DNA from: an uncultured Burkholderiales bacterium
Lineage (GTDB): Bacteria > Pseudomonadota > Gammaproteobacteria > Burkholderiales > Burkholderiaceae_C
Direction: 5' to 3'
Assembly (NCBI GenBank): GCA_903832625.1
Contig: CAILCI010000033.1
Location: forward strand, 1-64,000
DNA length: 64,000 nt
The notes below the pieces were generated by a model. That model saw only the letters and a program-made list of their open reading frames with translations. It was not told the origin of the DNA and ran no database searches. Of the stretch, positions 46,484 to 57,356 are shown piece by piece; the stretch's first letter is position 1; each line of letters opens with the position of its first letter. Both the position numbers and the translations under genes were made by a program.

Positions 46484-47178
46484 ACACGGATGACTTTATC
46501 GCGCAACTTGTTGCTCAGGCGTATCCTGATTCAGCAAACAAACCTGTGGTTGGTAAACCGATAGGTTTTGTGTTGCTGGGTATGGCCGTGAGCCTTGCTT
46601 TGTTTGTCTTGATTTGGGGCGTCAATCCAGAACTGCAGGCGCTAGCAAATTCTGGATTGTTTGAGTTTCGTATTGTTTTGTTAACGCTGGCGAGCCTGAT
46701 GGCTCTGCACAATGTTTGGCTGATGGCTCAACCCAGAATCAATTTATCGCGCATCGGTTTGCAATCGGGCGCGTGTCTGACAGCGATGTTGGTGATCACC
46801 TTAGCGCCTTTGACGCCCGGGATTCCCAGTGAATCACTGGTTTTGGCGCAAAGTCACGGCTGGTCACTGGCCAGCGTGCCCAGCGAGGTGAGCCTCCCTT
46901 TTACATGGGAAAGTGTGTGGCGCACCAGTGGCGGGGTGGCGGTGGTGTCATTGCCTGTGTTTTTTGGCTTGATGTGGTTGATGCGTCACATGGCGCCCAC
47001 ACAACCCGCCTTGGCAGGCGCAGCTGCTGGTGTCGCCGCGACTGCGCTGGGCATGTTGGAGTTCGCGTTCAACGCGCCTTACGATTTGAGCCTGTGTGCC
47101 TGCTTGGGTTATTTGCTGTGCTTGACCACGCTGCCCGCAGTGGGTGCGTTCATCGGGCACCGCTGGCTGCGCTGGTAA
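46480..47178 (+). CDS. DUF1109 (NrsF-like) anti-sigma factor
   Basis: The 232-residue protein has six predicted transmembrane helices and the cytoplasmic N-terminus MNTDDFIAQLVAQ typical of DUF1109/NrsF. Such proteins hold ECF sigma factors at the membrane until a signal (oxidants, metals) releases them; NrsF-type sensors use cysteines, and Cys residues are present near the C-terminus (LCACLGYLLC). The ATG overlaps the sigma factor stop. Confidence 0.88.
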   Translation: MNTDDFIAQLVAQAYPDSANKPVVGKPIGFVLLGMAVSLALFVLIWGVNPELQALANSGLFEFRIVLLTLASLMALHNVWLMAQPRINLSRIGLQSGACLTAMLVITLAPLTPGIPSESLVLAQSHGWSLASVPSEVSLPFTWESVWRTSGGVAVVSLPVFFGLMWLMRHMAPTQPALAGAAAGVAATALGMLEFAFNAPYDLSLCACLGYLLCLTTLPAVGAFIGHRWLRW

Positions 47179-47199
47179 GCGCTGCCCTCACTCGCGCGC

Positions 47200-49959
47200 T
47201 CACAAGTTGGGCGCCAGCAATCGCTCCAAATCTTTCACGGCGACCGCTTGACGCTCGGCCAGTTGATGCACTTGGTCTTCACTAATGCGCCCAACGTTGA
47301 AATACTTTGCCTCTGGATGCGCCAAATAAAACCCACTCACGCTGGCTGCAGGTGTCATGGCCAAACTCTCGGTCAAGCGCATGCCAATGTCTTCGCATTG
47401 CAACAGCTCGAACATGGCGCGTTTGGCGCTGTGGTCGGGGCAAGCGGGGTAACCGGGTGCGGGACGAATGCCTTGGTATTTTTCTTGGATCAATTCTTCA
47501 CTGTTCAACGATTCACCTGCGGCATAGCCCCATAAATCGGTGCGCACGCGCTGATGCATGCATTCGGCAAAGGCTTCGGCCAAACGGTCGGCCAAGGCTT
47601 TGAAGAGGATGGCGGAATAGTCGTCGTGCGCATCGATGAAGCGCTTTTCTTGCTTCTCGCTGCCCAAGCCCGCGGTGACGGCAAACAAGCCGACGTAGTC
47701 TGCGGCTTGGGTGGGATCGGCCACAAAATCGGACAAGCAACGGTTGGGGTTGCGCACGCCGTCGTGCATGGGTTTGAGGGTTTGTTGGCGCAATCCGTAC
47801 CACGTCATCACCTGTTGTTGACGGGTTTCGTCGGCGTAGAGCACGATGTCATCGCCCACGCGCTGCGCGGGGTATAAGCCAACCACCGCATTGGCGCTGA
47901 GCCAGCGGTTGGCAATGATTTTTTTCAGCATGGCCTGCCCGTCGGCAAATACTTTTTGCGCCTCAGCGCCCACTACCGAGTCTTGCAAGATGGCGGGGAA
48001 GGGGCCGGCCAAATCCCAAGTTTGGAAAAACGGACCCCAGTCGATGTATTTTTCTAACTCAGCTAAATCGAAGTTTTTGAACACGCGTCTGCCAATGAAT
48101 TTGGGCGTTGTGGGCGTGTAGTGCGCAAAGCTGACTTGCGCGGCATTGGCGCGTGCTTCTTTCAAGGTGACGAGCGGGGTTTGTTTTTTGTTGGCGTGTT
48201 GCTCGCGTACCTTGACGTAATCGGCATTGATTTCGGCAATGTATTTGGCCGCTTGTTCGGACAACAAACCTTGCGCCACGCTCACGCTGCGCGATGCGTC
48301 GGGCACGTAGACCACAGGGCCTTCGTAGTGCGGTGCAATTTTGACGGCGGTGTGCACACGGCTGGTGGTGGCGCCGCCAATCATCAAGGGCATGGCGCGC
48401 AGTCGGAAGTAATCGTCTTTTTGCATCTCGCCTGCGACGTACTGCATTTCTTCGAGGCTGGGCGTGATCAGGCCCGACAAACCAATGATGTCTGCGCCTT
48501 CTTCTTTGGCTTTGGCCAAAATTTCGTGGCAAGGCACCATCACGCCCATGTTGACCACCTCAAAGTTGTTGCATTGCAAGACCACGGTGACGATGTTTTT
48601 ACCAATGTCGTGCACATCGCCTTTGACCGTCGCCATGACAATCTTGCCTTTGGCTTTGACGTCTTGACCTGCAGCGGCTTGCAAGCGTTTTTCTTCTTCA
48701 ATGTAGGGCACCAAGTGCGCCACGGCTTGCTTCATCACCCGCGCCGACTTGACCACTTGCGGCAAAAACATCTTGCCTTGGCCAAACAAATCGCCCACCA
48801 CATTCATGCCGTCCATCAACGGGCCTTCGATGACGTGCAGCGGACGGCCGCCTTTGGCCAAAATGTCACGGTACGCCTCTTCGGTGTCTTCGGTGATGAA
48901 CTCGGTGATGCCATGCACCAACGCGTGGCTCAAGCGTTGCGCCACCGTCACGGGTGCGTCAGGCGTGCCGCGCCAAGCCAGTTTTTGGGTGTCGTCTTTG
49001 GCCGCACCTTTGGCCGATTCGGCCACTTCAATCAGACGCTCGCCTGCGGTTAAGTGCGCCTCGCCCGGCTGGTAGTTGGGCGTGCGGTTGAGCACCACAT
49101 CTTCTACCCGTTCGCGCAGCGTGGGTTCGAGCTGGTCGTACACGCCCACCATGCCCGCGTTGACAATGCCCATGTCCATGCCCGCTTGAATCGCGTGGTA
49201 CAAAAACACCGTGTGAATGGCCTCGCGCACTGGATCGTTGCCGCGAAAGCTGAACGACACGTTGGAGACGCCGCCGCTCACCTTCGCGCCGGGCAAGTTT
49301 TGCTTGATCCAGCGCGTGGCGTTGATGAAATCGACCGCGTAGTTGTCGTGCTCTTCAATGCCTGTGGCAATGGCAAAAATATTTGGGTCAAAAATAATGT
49401 CTTCGGGCGGAAAACCCACCTCGTCCACCAACAAACGGTACGCGCGTTCGCAAATCTCAATCTTGCGCTCGTAGGTGTCGGCTTGGCCTTTTTCGTCAAA
49501 GGCCATCACCACGGCGGCCGCGCCATAGCGCTTGACCAGCTTGGCTTGCTGCAAGAACGACGCAACGCCTTCTTTCATGCTGATGGAGTTGACGATGCCC
49601 TTGCCTTGGATGCAACGCAAGCCGGCTTCAATGACCGACCATTTGCTGGAATCGACCATCACGGGTACGCGGGCAATGTCGGGTTCGCCGGCCATGAGGT
49701 TCAAAAAACGCACCATGGCTCCTTGGCTGTCGAGCATGGCTTCGTCCATGTTGACGTCAATCACTTGCGCGCCGTTTTCCACTTGCTGGCGCGCCACGGC
49801 CAATGCTTGCTCGTAGTCACCATTCAAAATCATGCGGGCAAAGGCTTTGGAGCCCGTCACATTGGTGCGCTCGCCCACGTTGACAAACAAAGAGCCTTCT
49901 CCCACGGAGACGGGTTCTAAGCCTGCGAGCTTCATGGGGGGGACGGCGTGTGGATTCAT
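47200..49959 (-). CDS. metH: Cobalamin-dependent methionine synthase, folate/cobalamin/activation part
   Basis: The 919-residue protein holds the methyltetrahydrofolate-binding (pterin) domain (about 20-290; [12 protein letters not shown]), the cap and cobalamin-binding domain (about 340-600; DVHDIGKN with the lower-axial His, then [25 protein letters not shown]) and the AdoMet-binding reactivation domain (about 640-919; [15 protein letters not shown]). The homocysteine-binding domain is encoded separately at 50893-51942. An SAH riboswitch lies upstream. Confidence 0.95.
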   Translation of the reverse strand: MNPHAVPPMKLAGLEPVSVGEGSLFVNVGERTNVTGSKAFARMILNGDYEQALAVARQQVENGAQVIDVNMDEAMLDSQGAMVRFLNLMAGEPDIARVPVMVDSSKWSVIEAGLRCIQGKGIVNSISMKEGVASFLQQAKLVKRYGAAAVVMAFDEKGQADTYERKIEICERAYRLLVDEVGFPPEDIIFDPNIFAIATGIEEHDNYAVDFINATRWIKQNLPGAKVSGGVSNVSFSFRGNDPVREAIHTVFLYHAIQAGMDMGIVNAGMVGVYDQLEPTLRERVEDVVLNRTPNYQPGEAHLTAGERLIEVAESAKGAAKDDTQKLAWRGTPDAPVTVAQRLSHALVHGITEFITEDTEEAYRDILAKGGRPLHVIEGPLMDGMNVVGDLFGQGKMFLPQVVKSARVMKQAVAHLVPYIEEEKRLQAAAGQDVKAKGKIVMATVKGDVHDIGKNIVTVVLQCNNFEVVNMGVMVPCHEILAKAKEEGADIIGLSGLITPSLEEMQYVAGEMQKDDYFRLRAMPLMIGGATTSRVHTAVKIAPHYEGPVVYVPDASRSVSVAQGLLSEQAAKYIAEINADYVKVREQHANKKQTPLVTLKEARANAAQVSFAHYTPTTPKFIGRRVFKNFDLAELEKYIDWGPFFQTWDLAGPFPAILQDSVVGAEAQKVFADGQAMLKKIIANRWLSANAVVGLYPAQRVGDDIVLYADETRQQQVMTWYGLRQQTLKPMHDGVRNPNRCLSDFVADPTQAADYVGLFAVTAGLGSEKQEKRFIDAHDDYSAILFKALADRLAEAFAECMHQRVRTDLWGYAAGESLNSEELIQEKYQGIRPAPGYPACPDHSAKRAMFELLQCEDIGMRLTESLAMTPAASVSGFYLAHPEAKYFNVGRISEDQVHQLAERQAVAVKDLERLLAPNL

Positions 49960-49966
49960 AGTGGGA

Positions 49967-50063
49967 GCTCACCTGGGTGCGAAAGTTCAGGTGAGCGTCG
50001 TTGCAGAGAAAAAGCCCCAAGCCTGACCACACACTGCTGGGTGCGGTTGCAACGCTCCTCGGG
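49967..50063 (-). promoter_or_regulatory. SAH riboswitch upstream of metH
   Basis: The minus strand reads CCCGAGGAGCGTTGCAAC (from 50063), then GGTCAGGCTTGGGG, then AACGACGCTCACC. These are the three conserved blocks of the S-adenosylhomocysteine riboswitch. GCTC (49996-49993) can pair either with GAGC of the aptamer or within the 9-bp hairpin GCTCACCTG/CAGGTGAGC (49996-49988 and 49975-49967) that hides the Shine-Dalgarno AGGTGAG 8 nt before the metH ATG. SAH binding should therefore open translation, consistent with the known ON behaviour. Confidence 0.92.
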
Positions 50064-50070
50064 AACCTTT

Positions 50071-50098
50071 ATTTTAGCTTGCTTGGTTTCGATGCAAA
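50071..50098 (-). promoter_or_regulatory. Predicted sigma-70 promoter of metH
   Basis: On the minus strand TTTGCA (50098-50093) and TAAAAT (50076-50071) are spaced 16 nt. The expected start falls just upstream of the riboswitch aptamer. Confidence 0.5.
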
Positions 50099-50141
50099 GT
50101 TAACCCGAATCATTTAATACTACTTGAGTGTTACTTTTATG

Positions 50142-50147
50142 TATAAT
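50142..50147 (+). promoter_or_regulatory. -10 element of the outer-membrane protein gene
   Basis: A perfect TATAAT lies 31 nt before the ATG at 50178. A matching -35 at normal spacing was not found, so this is a partial prediction. Confidence 0.35.
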
Positions 50148-50177
50148 GCTATTCTTTTTACTACAAATGAACTATTG

Positions 50178-50774
50178 ATGAAGAAAAAACTCGTTGCTGC
50201 AACCGTCGGATTGTTCTGCGCTCTCGCACAGGCTGAAACGGACACCAACCCCTTTAGCTTGGTCGGATCTATCGGTTTCCGAGTCGGTGGCGGTGATATT
50301 CCTGTTGGCAAATTTAGTAATGGCAATACCTACGGCTTAAATGCTGGTACTGGCGGCGCGTATTCAGTGGGCGTTAGCTATGCTTTGAGTCCCAAAGTTG
50401 ATTTGCAGGCATCCATCGGTTATGAGGGCGATGCCAAGTACTACAAAGGTTTGGCCGTGTTTGATCGCTTTGTGCCTGAAGCTTTGGCTTTTTATAACTT
50501 CTCAGACAAATACCGCTTAGGTGCCGGTATTCGCAAAGCAAGAAACATTGAGCTCTCGGGCGCTGGGGTAGAGTCCGCTTACGCAGGACAAAGCTTCAAG
50601 TCCAAACTAGGCTTTGTGTTGGAAGGTCAATATGTTTTCAAACCCAAAACGGCTGACCGAAACGTAGAGGTTGCAGCCTACACACGGCTGGTGACTGACC
50701 GCTTTACAAGCAACGCATCTTCACAGACCATCTACGCTGACCACATCGGTATTGGCTTTGCGTTCAACTATTAA
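50178..50774 (+). CDS. Small outer-membrane beta-barrel protein
   Basis: The 198-residue protein has a signal peptide (MKKKLVAATVGLFCALAQA-ETD) and alternating beta-strands ending in an aromatic residue (GFAFNY), the features of an 8-10-stranded OmpX/OmpW-like barrel. The function is unknown. The gene points against and separates the two methionine synthase genes. ATG 50178 was chosen because the signal peptide begins there. A strong terminator follows. Confidence 0.8.
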   Translation: MKKKLVAATVGLFCALAQAETDTNPFSLVGSIGFRVGGGDIPVGKFSNGNTYGLNAGTGGAYSVGVSYALSPKVDLQASIGYEGDAKYYKGLAVFDRFVPEALAFYNFSDKYRLGAGIRKARNIELSGAGVESAYAGQSFKSKLGFVLEGQYVFKPKTADRNVEVAAYTRLVTDRFTSNASSQTIYADHIGIGFAFNY

Positions 50775-50796
50775 GTAAACGCGTTTCTTTACGTAA

Positions 50797-50836
50797 ACAG
50801 GTGGTGTTTGCGCTGACACCACCTGTACTTGTTTTT
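50797..50836 (+). terminator. Intrinsic terminator
   Basis: ACAGGTGGTGT (50797-50807) and ACACCACCTGT (50816-50826) form an 11-bp perfect stem with an 8-nt loop, followed by ACTTGTTTTT. It ends transcription of the outer-membrane protein gene. Confidence 0.93.
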
Positions 50837-50892
50837 AGCGCCCTTGGATTGCCTGAGTCCTTTAACAACTAAAAACGATCACGCTTACTATC

Positions 50893-51942
50893 TTATTCAG
50901 CGTTCGTTTCTCTATAGAACGGCCCAGCACTCAAAACCCGCGCTTTTTCAGGCGCCAGCGCAGTGGCAATGGCTGCGATGTGCTCTGGCGTGGTGCCGCA
51001 GCAGCCGCCCACAATGTTGACCCAGCCTTCGGCCGCGAACTCGTGCACCAAGCGACTGGTGACGTCTGGGGTTTCGTCAAAGCCGGTGTCGCTCATGGGG
51101 TTGGGCAAGCCCGCGTTGGGGTAGCAGCTGATGAAGGTGTCGCCCGCCACTTTGTGCAACTCTTGAATGTATGGTCGCATGAGCGCCGCACCCAAAGCGC
51201 AATTGAGGCCAACAGCCAGAGGCTTGGCGTGGCGCACACTGTGCCAAAACGCGGTCACGGTTTGGCCGCTCAAAATGCGCCCTGAAGCGTCGGTGACGGT
51301 GCCGCTGATGAGTATGGGCAAGCGCTCGCCACTGGCTTCAAAGTATTCGTCAATCGCAAACAATGCCGCTTTGGCATTGAGCGTGTCAAAGATGGTTTCG
51401 ACCAGCAACACATCTGCACCGCCTTCGACCAAGGCTTGGGTTTGCTGGTAATACGCGGCACGCAATTCCTCAAAGTTGACATTGCGAGCGCCCGCGTCAT
51501 TCACGTCGGGGCTGATGCTGGCGGTTTTGGGTGTGGGGCCCAAGGCGCCCGCGACAAAGCGGGGTTTGTCAGGCGTGCTGAATTTGTCGCACGCGGCGCG
51601 GGCGATGCGGGCCGAGGCCAAGTTCATCTCAAAGGCCAAGTCGGCCATGTCGTAATCGGCTTGCGCCACAGTGGTCGCGCCAAAGGTGTTGGTTTCGATC
51701 AAATCTGCGCCAGCGGCCAAATAGCCTTCGTGAATGTCACGGATCACATCGGGGCGAGTCAGGCTCAGCAATTCGTTGTTGCCTTTGACGTCTTTGTGAA
51801 AATCTTTGAAGCGCTCACCCCGATACTGCGCTTCGCTCAATTTGAAACGCTGAATCATGGTGCCCATTGCACCGTCCAAAATGGCGATGCGGTGTTGCAA
51901 AATTTCAGGCAGTTGTTGGGCGCGTGTGTAGGCTTGGTTCAT
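50893..51942 (-). CDS. Methionine synthase, homocysteine-binding domain as separate protein
   Basis: The 349-residue protein is the N-terminal homocysteine S-methyltransferase module of Met[16 protein letters not shown] near the start, [18 protein letters not shown] and the zinc-binding GGCCGTT pair near the C-terminus, with the third Cys in GLNCALG. It must act with the 919-residue protein at 47200-49959. Unlike that gene it has no riboswitch. It diverges from recQ. Confidence 0.93.
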   Translation of the reverse strand: MNQAYTRAQQLPEILQHRIAILDGAMGTMIQRFKLSEAQYRGERFKDFHKDVKGNNELLSLTRPDVIRDIHEGYLAAGADLIETNTFGATTVAQADYDMADLAFEMNLASARIARAACDKFSTPDKPRFVAGALGPTPKTASISPDVNDAGARNVNFEELRAAYYQQTQALVEGGADVLLVETIFDTLNAKAALFAIDEYFEASGERLPILISGTVTDASGRILSGQTVTAFWHSVRHAKPLAVGLNCALGAALMRPYIQELHKVAGDTFISCYPNAGLPNPMSDTGFDETPDVTSRLVHEFAAEGWVNIVGGCCGTTPEHIAAIATALAPEKARVLSAGPFYRETNAE

Positions 51943-52060
51943 CCTGCAATTGTAAGAAGATGGACAATAGCCCTCTTATGCAACACGCGAATTTCCCTTC
52001 AACTCCAGCCCAAGCACGCCTGCATCGCCGTGCCACAAGCTTTGCAATGACTGCCCTGAC

Positions 52061-53950
52061 GTGAGCCTAGATGTGAATCCCCTGCACATCCTGCGCGAGG
52101 TGTTTGGTTATCCTGCTTTCCGAGGTCATCAACAAGCCATCATTGAACATGTGGTGGGCGGTGGTGACGCGCTGGTGCTCATGCCCACCGGAGGGGGCAA
52201 ATCGCTGTGCTATCAAATCCCGGCCATTGCGCGTCAGCGATTGGGGCAGGGTTTGGCGATTGTGGTGTCGCCCCTCATCGCCTTGATGCACGACCAAGTG
52301 GGTGCGTTGCACGAAGCGGGCGTTCAGGCTGATTTTTTGAACTCCAGCTTGAGCGGCGAAGAAGCCAACGCGGTGGAGCAACGCCTGCGCCGTGGCGATA
52401 TCACGCTGCTCTACGCCGCGCCCGAACGTCTGACCACGCCGCGCTTTTTGGCGCAACTGGACATGCTCTACGAACAAGGCCAACTCGGCTTGTTTGCGAT
52501 TGACGAAGCCCATTGCGTGAGCCAATGGGGACATGACTTCCGCCCCGAATACCGCGCCCTCACCGTGCTGCACGAGCGCTACCCTGGCGTGCCGCGCATC
52601 GCCCTCACCGCCACCGCCGACGCGCTGACCCGCGCCGACATTGTGGAGCGCTTGCAGCTTGAACAAGCCGAACAATTTGTCAGCAGTTTTGACCGCCCCA
52701 ACATCCGCTACACGATTGTTGAAAAGAAAGATGCCACACAACAATTGCTGCGCTTTATTCAGCGTGAGCATTCAGATGGTCAACAGCACGACAGTGGCAT
52801 CGTCTACTGTCAATCGCGCAAACGGGTGGAAGAAATTGCCCAAACCTTGTGCGATGCGGGCATTCAAGCGCTGCCCTATCACGCAGGCTTAGACCGCGCA
52901 ATCCGCCAGCGCAACCAAGACAAGTTTTTGCGCGAAGAAGGCGTGGTGATGGTTGCCACCATTGCGTTTGGCATGGGCATCGACAAACCCGATGTGCGCT
53001 TTGTGGCGCACTTAGACATGCCCAAAAACATCGAAGGCTACTACCAAGAAACAGGCCGAGCAGGCCGCGACGGACAAGCCGCGCACGCTTGGATGGTCTA
53101 TGGCCTCAACGATGTGGTCAACCAACGCCGCATGATCGACGAAAGCCCCGCTGGCGAAGAATTCAAACAAGTCATGCGCGGCAAACTCGACGCCTTGTTG
53201 GCGCTGGCCGAAGCCACCGATTGCCGCCGCGTGCGTTTGCTGGGCTACTTTGGTCAAGCCTATTCGCCCGAAGGCAACACGCCGCTGATGCGCTGCGGCA
53301 ATTGCGACAACTGTTTGCAGCCGCCCGACATTTGGGACGGTACCGAAGCCGCCCGCATGTTGCTCTCCACCATCTACCGCATTCAGCAGCACAGCGGCAT
53401 TGCTTATGGCGCGGTGCATATTGTCGATGTGCTGCGTGGCAAAACCACGCCCAAGGTGGAGCAATTTGGCCACCAGACCCTCAGCACCTTTGGCATTGGC
53501 AGCAAGTTCAGCGAAGCGCAACTGCGCGGCGTGCTGCGCCAGTTGCTGGCGATTGGTGCGCTGGGCATTGACGGGCAGGCCTTCAACACCTTGTTTTTGA
53601 CCGAACTCTCACGCGCCGTGCTCAAAGGCGAACTCAAAGTGCAGTTGCGCGCCTCCCTATCGACCCCCGCCGAGCGCAAACCCAAACGCAGCACCAGCCT
53701 CAAAACCGTCGAAACCAACTTGGACGGCCAAGCCCAGCAACGCTTTGCCGACCTCAAAGCCTGGCGCGGCGAAGTCGCCAAATCGCACAACTTGCCCGCC
53801 TACGTCATATTCCACGATGCCACACTGGCCGCCATTGCCCAAGCGCACCCCGCCAATTTGGAGGAACTCCAAAATATTGCAGGCATAGGCGTCAAGAAAT
53901 TGGAGGCTTATGGGCAAGAGGTTTTGCGGATTGTTGACCAATCCGCCTAA
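52061..53950 (+). CDS. recQ: ATP-dependent DNA helicase RecQ
   Basis: The 629-residue protein has helicase motif [13 protein letters not shown] (about 41), motif [19 protein letters not shown], motif [13 protein letters not shown], the zinc-binding RQC region ([11 protein letters not shown] ... CGNCDNC) and a C-terminal HRDC domain. RecQ unwinds recombination and fork intermediates. No ATG is suitable; a GTG at 52061 is the best start. Confidence 0.94.
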   Translation: MSLDVNPLHILREVFGYPAFRGHQQAIIEHVVGGGDALVLMPTGGGKSLCYQIPAIARQRLGQGLAIVVSPLIALMHDQVGALHEAGVQADFLNSSLSGEEANAVEQRLRRGDITLLYAAPERLTTPRFLAQLDMLYEQGQLGLFAIDEAHCVSQWGHDFRPEYRALTVLHERYPGVPRIALTATADALTRADIVERLQLEQAEQFVSSFDRPNIRYTIVEKKDATQQLLRFIQREHSDGQQHDSGIVYCQSRKRVEEIAQTLCDAGIQALPYHAGLDRAIRQRNQDKFLREEGVVMVATIAFGMGIDKPDVRFVAHLDMPKNIEGYYQETGRAGRDGQAAHAWMVYGLNDVVNQRRMIDESPAGEEFKQVMRGKLDALLALAEATDCRRVRLLGYFGQAYSPEGNTPLMRCGNCDNCLQPPDIWDGTEAARMLLSTIYRIQQHSGIAYGAVHIVDVLRGKTTPKVEQFGHQTLSTFGIGSKFSEAQLRGVLRQLLAIGALGIDGQAFNTLFLTELSRAVLKGELKVQLRASLSTPAERKPKRSTSLKTVETNLDGQAQQRFADLKAWRGEVAKSHNLPAYVIFHDATLAAIAQAHPANLEELQNIAGIGVKKLEAYGQEVLRIVDQSA

Positions 53951-53988
53951 AGATTTAGAATAGTGCAATTCAATTGAGGAGACAGTTC

Positions 53989-54117
53989 ATGTCACACGAC
54001 ACACACGCCGAGCAAGACGTTGTTGAATCTATCGTTCCGCTCATGCCCATTGTTTTGCCCGTGGGCGGTGCAATTCTTATTTTCTTGCTGGCTTTCATCG
54101 CTGTTTTCATGGCTTGA
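53989..54117 (+). CDS. 42-residue single-span membrane protein
   Basis: A GAGGAG ribosome site lies 7 nt before the ATG. The peptide has an acidic, His-containing N-terminus (MSHDTHAEQDVVES), a Pro-containing turn (PLMPIVLPVGG) and one transmembrane helix (about 25-42, AILIFLLAFIAVFMA). A terminator follows 40 nt later. It looks like a subunit-size membrane peptide. I do not recognise the family; the length falls below usual gene-calling cut-offs. Confidence 0.75.
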   Translation: MSHDTHAEQDVVESIVPLMPIVLPVGGAILIFLLAFIAVFMA

Positions 54118-54154
54118 TTGCCTAAAACAGTCACTTCAGCGACAAACCGCACTC

Positions 54155-54178
54155 AAAAGCGCCGAATTCGGCGCTTTT
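54155..54178. terminator. Bidirectional intrinsic terminator
   Basis: AAAAGCGCCG (54155-54164) and CGGCGCTTTT (54169-54178) form a perfect palindrome around AATT, with runs of A and T on both sides, so it can end transcription in either direction. It closes the small membrane protein gene. Confidence 0.93.
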
Positions 54179-54271
54179 TCGCATCTTGCGCATTTTTACA
54201 GTGCGTTTGAAAGGCTGCGTAAGGCTTTAATTTTTACAATACCAACCCTTGCGTCATCGAATTGAAATGGC

Positions 54272-54325
54272 TTGAGGTCAGGTTTTGGCACCTATTTTTG
54301 GCCGAGCCCTGACCTCAACTTTTTT
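54272..54325 (+). terminator. Hairpin in the pckG leader, possible attenuator
   Basis: TTGAGGTCAGG (54272-54282) and CCTGACCTCAA (54308-54318) are perfect 11-bp arms with a 25-nt loop, followed directly by CTTTTTT (54319-54325). This is an intrinsic terminator shape only 17 nt before the pckG start codon. It may be a leader attenuator or a read-through block. Confidence 0.65.
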
Positions 54326-54341
54326 GACTTAGGAGCTTTCG

Positions 54342-56180
<1,839 letters not shown>

Positions 56181-56190
56181 GTTTGGGCGC

Positions 56191-57105
56191 TTAAGCGGCA
56201 ATCCGGAGGTCATCATCCATGATGACCTCTTGCGCCAAACGCACAAAGGCATCGAGCGCAAAGCTGTGTTGTTCTGGGTTCCAAGCCAGCATGGCGGCAG
56301 CCGTCGTTTTTTGACCTTTGATGGGCACAAATGTCGTGCCGCTGATGCGCGAGTTACTCATGCTCGCAGGCACCAACGCCACGCCCATGCCTGCGCCCAC
56401 CATCGCCACCACAGTCAGCCATTGACGCGCTGCGTGGCGGGTTTTGGGATGCACGCCTGCGCGGTGCAAGGTGGAAATCACGTTGTCGTGGTTGGTGGGC
56501 GCCACCTCACGGGCAAACATCACAAACGGTTCATCTTCAAGTTGCTTGAGGTTGACGCCGTCTTTGTCGGCCAGCGGGTGGTTGCTGGGCAAGCAGCATA
56601 CGAGTTGGTCTTCGCGCAGACTCAAGCAGCGCAAACCTGATGTGACAGAAGCGGGTTCTTTGATGTTGATAAAGCCTGCCTGAAGTTGGCCGCGCTTGAG
56701 GCCATCGATTTGTTCGGTGGTGGAGAGCTCATGCAAGATGACTTCCATGCGTGGATGCTGCTCGGCAAAGGCCGTCACCACCTGGGGTAAATCGCGGTAC
56801 AACATGGAGCTGGTAAAGCCCACATCCAAGCGCCCCAACAGGCCTTCAGCCGCGCCTCGGGCAATGTCGCAAGCGCGCTCCATGCGCTCCAAAATGGCTT
56901 GCGCTTCTGACAAGAAGGCGTTGCCTGCCGGGGTGAGACGCACACGTTTGTTGTCGCGGTAAAACAGGCTGACGTTGATGTCTTCCTCAAGCTGGCGAAT
57001 GGCGGTGCTCAATGGCGGCTGCGTCATCGATAGTTTTTGGGCAGCGCGTCCGAAATGCAACTCCTCCGCCAAGACCACAAAGTACTTCAACAAGTGCGTT
57101 TTCAT
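56191..57105 (-). CDS. LysR-family transcriptional regulator
   Basis: The 304-residue protein has the N-terminal winged helix (FGRAAQKLSMTQPPLSTAIRQLE, about 18-40) and the substrate-binding domain (about 90-295) of the BenM/CatM-like type. It is divergent from the branched-chain-type ABC operon (251 nt gap, AT-rich, with a TTT-N-ATGCAT-N-AAA palindrome at 57141-57153), so it likely regulates that operon and itself. Confidence 0.88.
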   Translation of the reverse strand: MKTHLLKYFVVLAEELHFGRAAQKLSMTQPPLSTAIRQLEEDINVSLFYRDNKRVRLTPAGNAFLSEAQAILERMERACDIARGAAEGLLGRLDVGFTSSMLYRDLPQVVTAFAEQHPRMEVILHELSTTEQIDGLKRGQLQAGFINIKEPASVTSGLRCLSLREDQLVCCLPSNHPLADKDGVNLKQLEDEPFVMFAREVAPTNHDNVISTLHRAGVHPKTRHAARQWLTVVAMVGAGMGVALVPASMSNSRISGTTFVPIKGQKTTAAAMLAWNPEQHSFALDAFVRLAQEVIMDDDLRIAA

Positions 57106-57356
57106 ATCTAACCACCCAAAAATGATGAAAAGAAATTAATTTTGATGCATAAAACTAATTCTTTAATACTATATTGTTGCACAGTTTTTTAGCGCTTCTT
57201 ACTCCATATTTGATTCAATATTAATTCGATAGAGCGATTCGAGTCTCTATTGCAAACAAAAGAAACTTCGCGTCACGTTAGTTGGTGTTGGCTTATTTGT
57301 TTAGACTCGGATGCTGCGATTTAACTGTGTTTTCCTCAATACTTTTTCCCCTCCAC

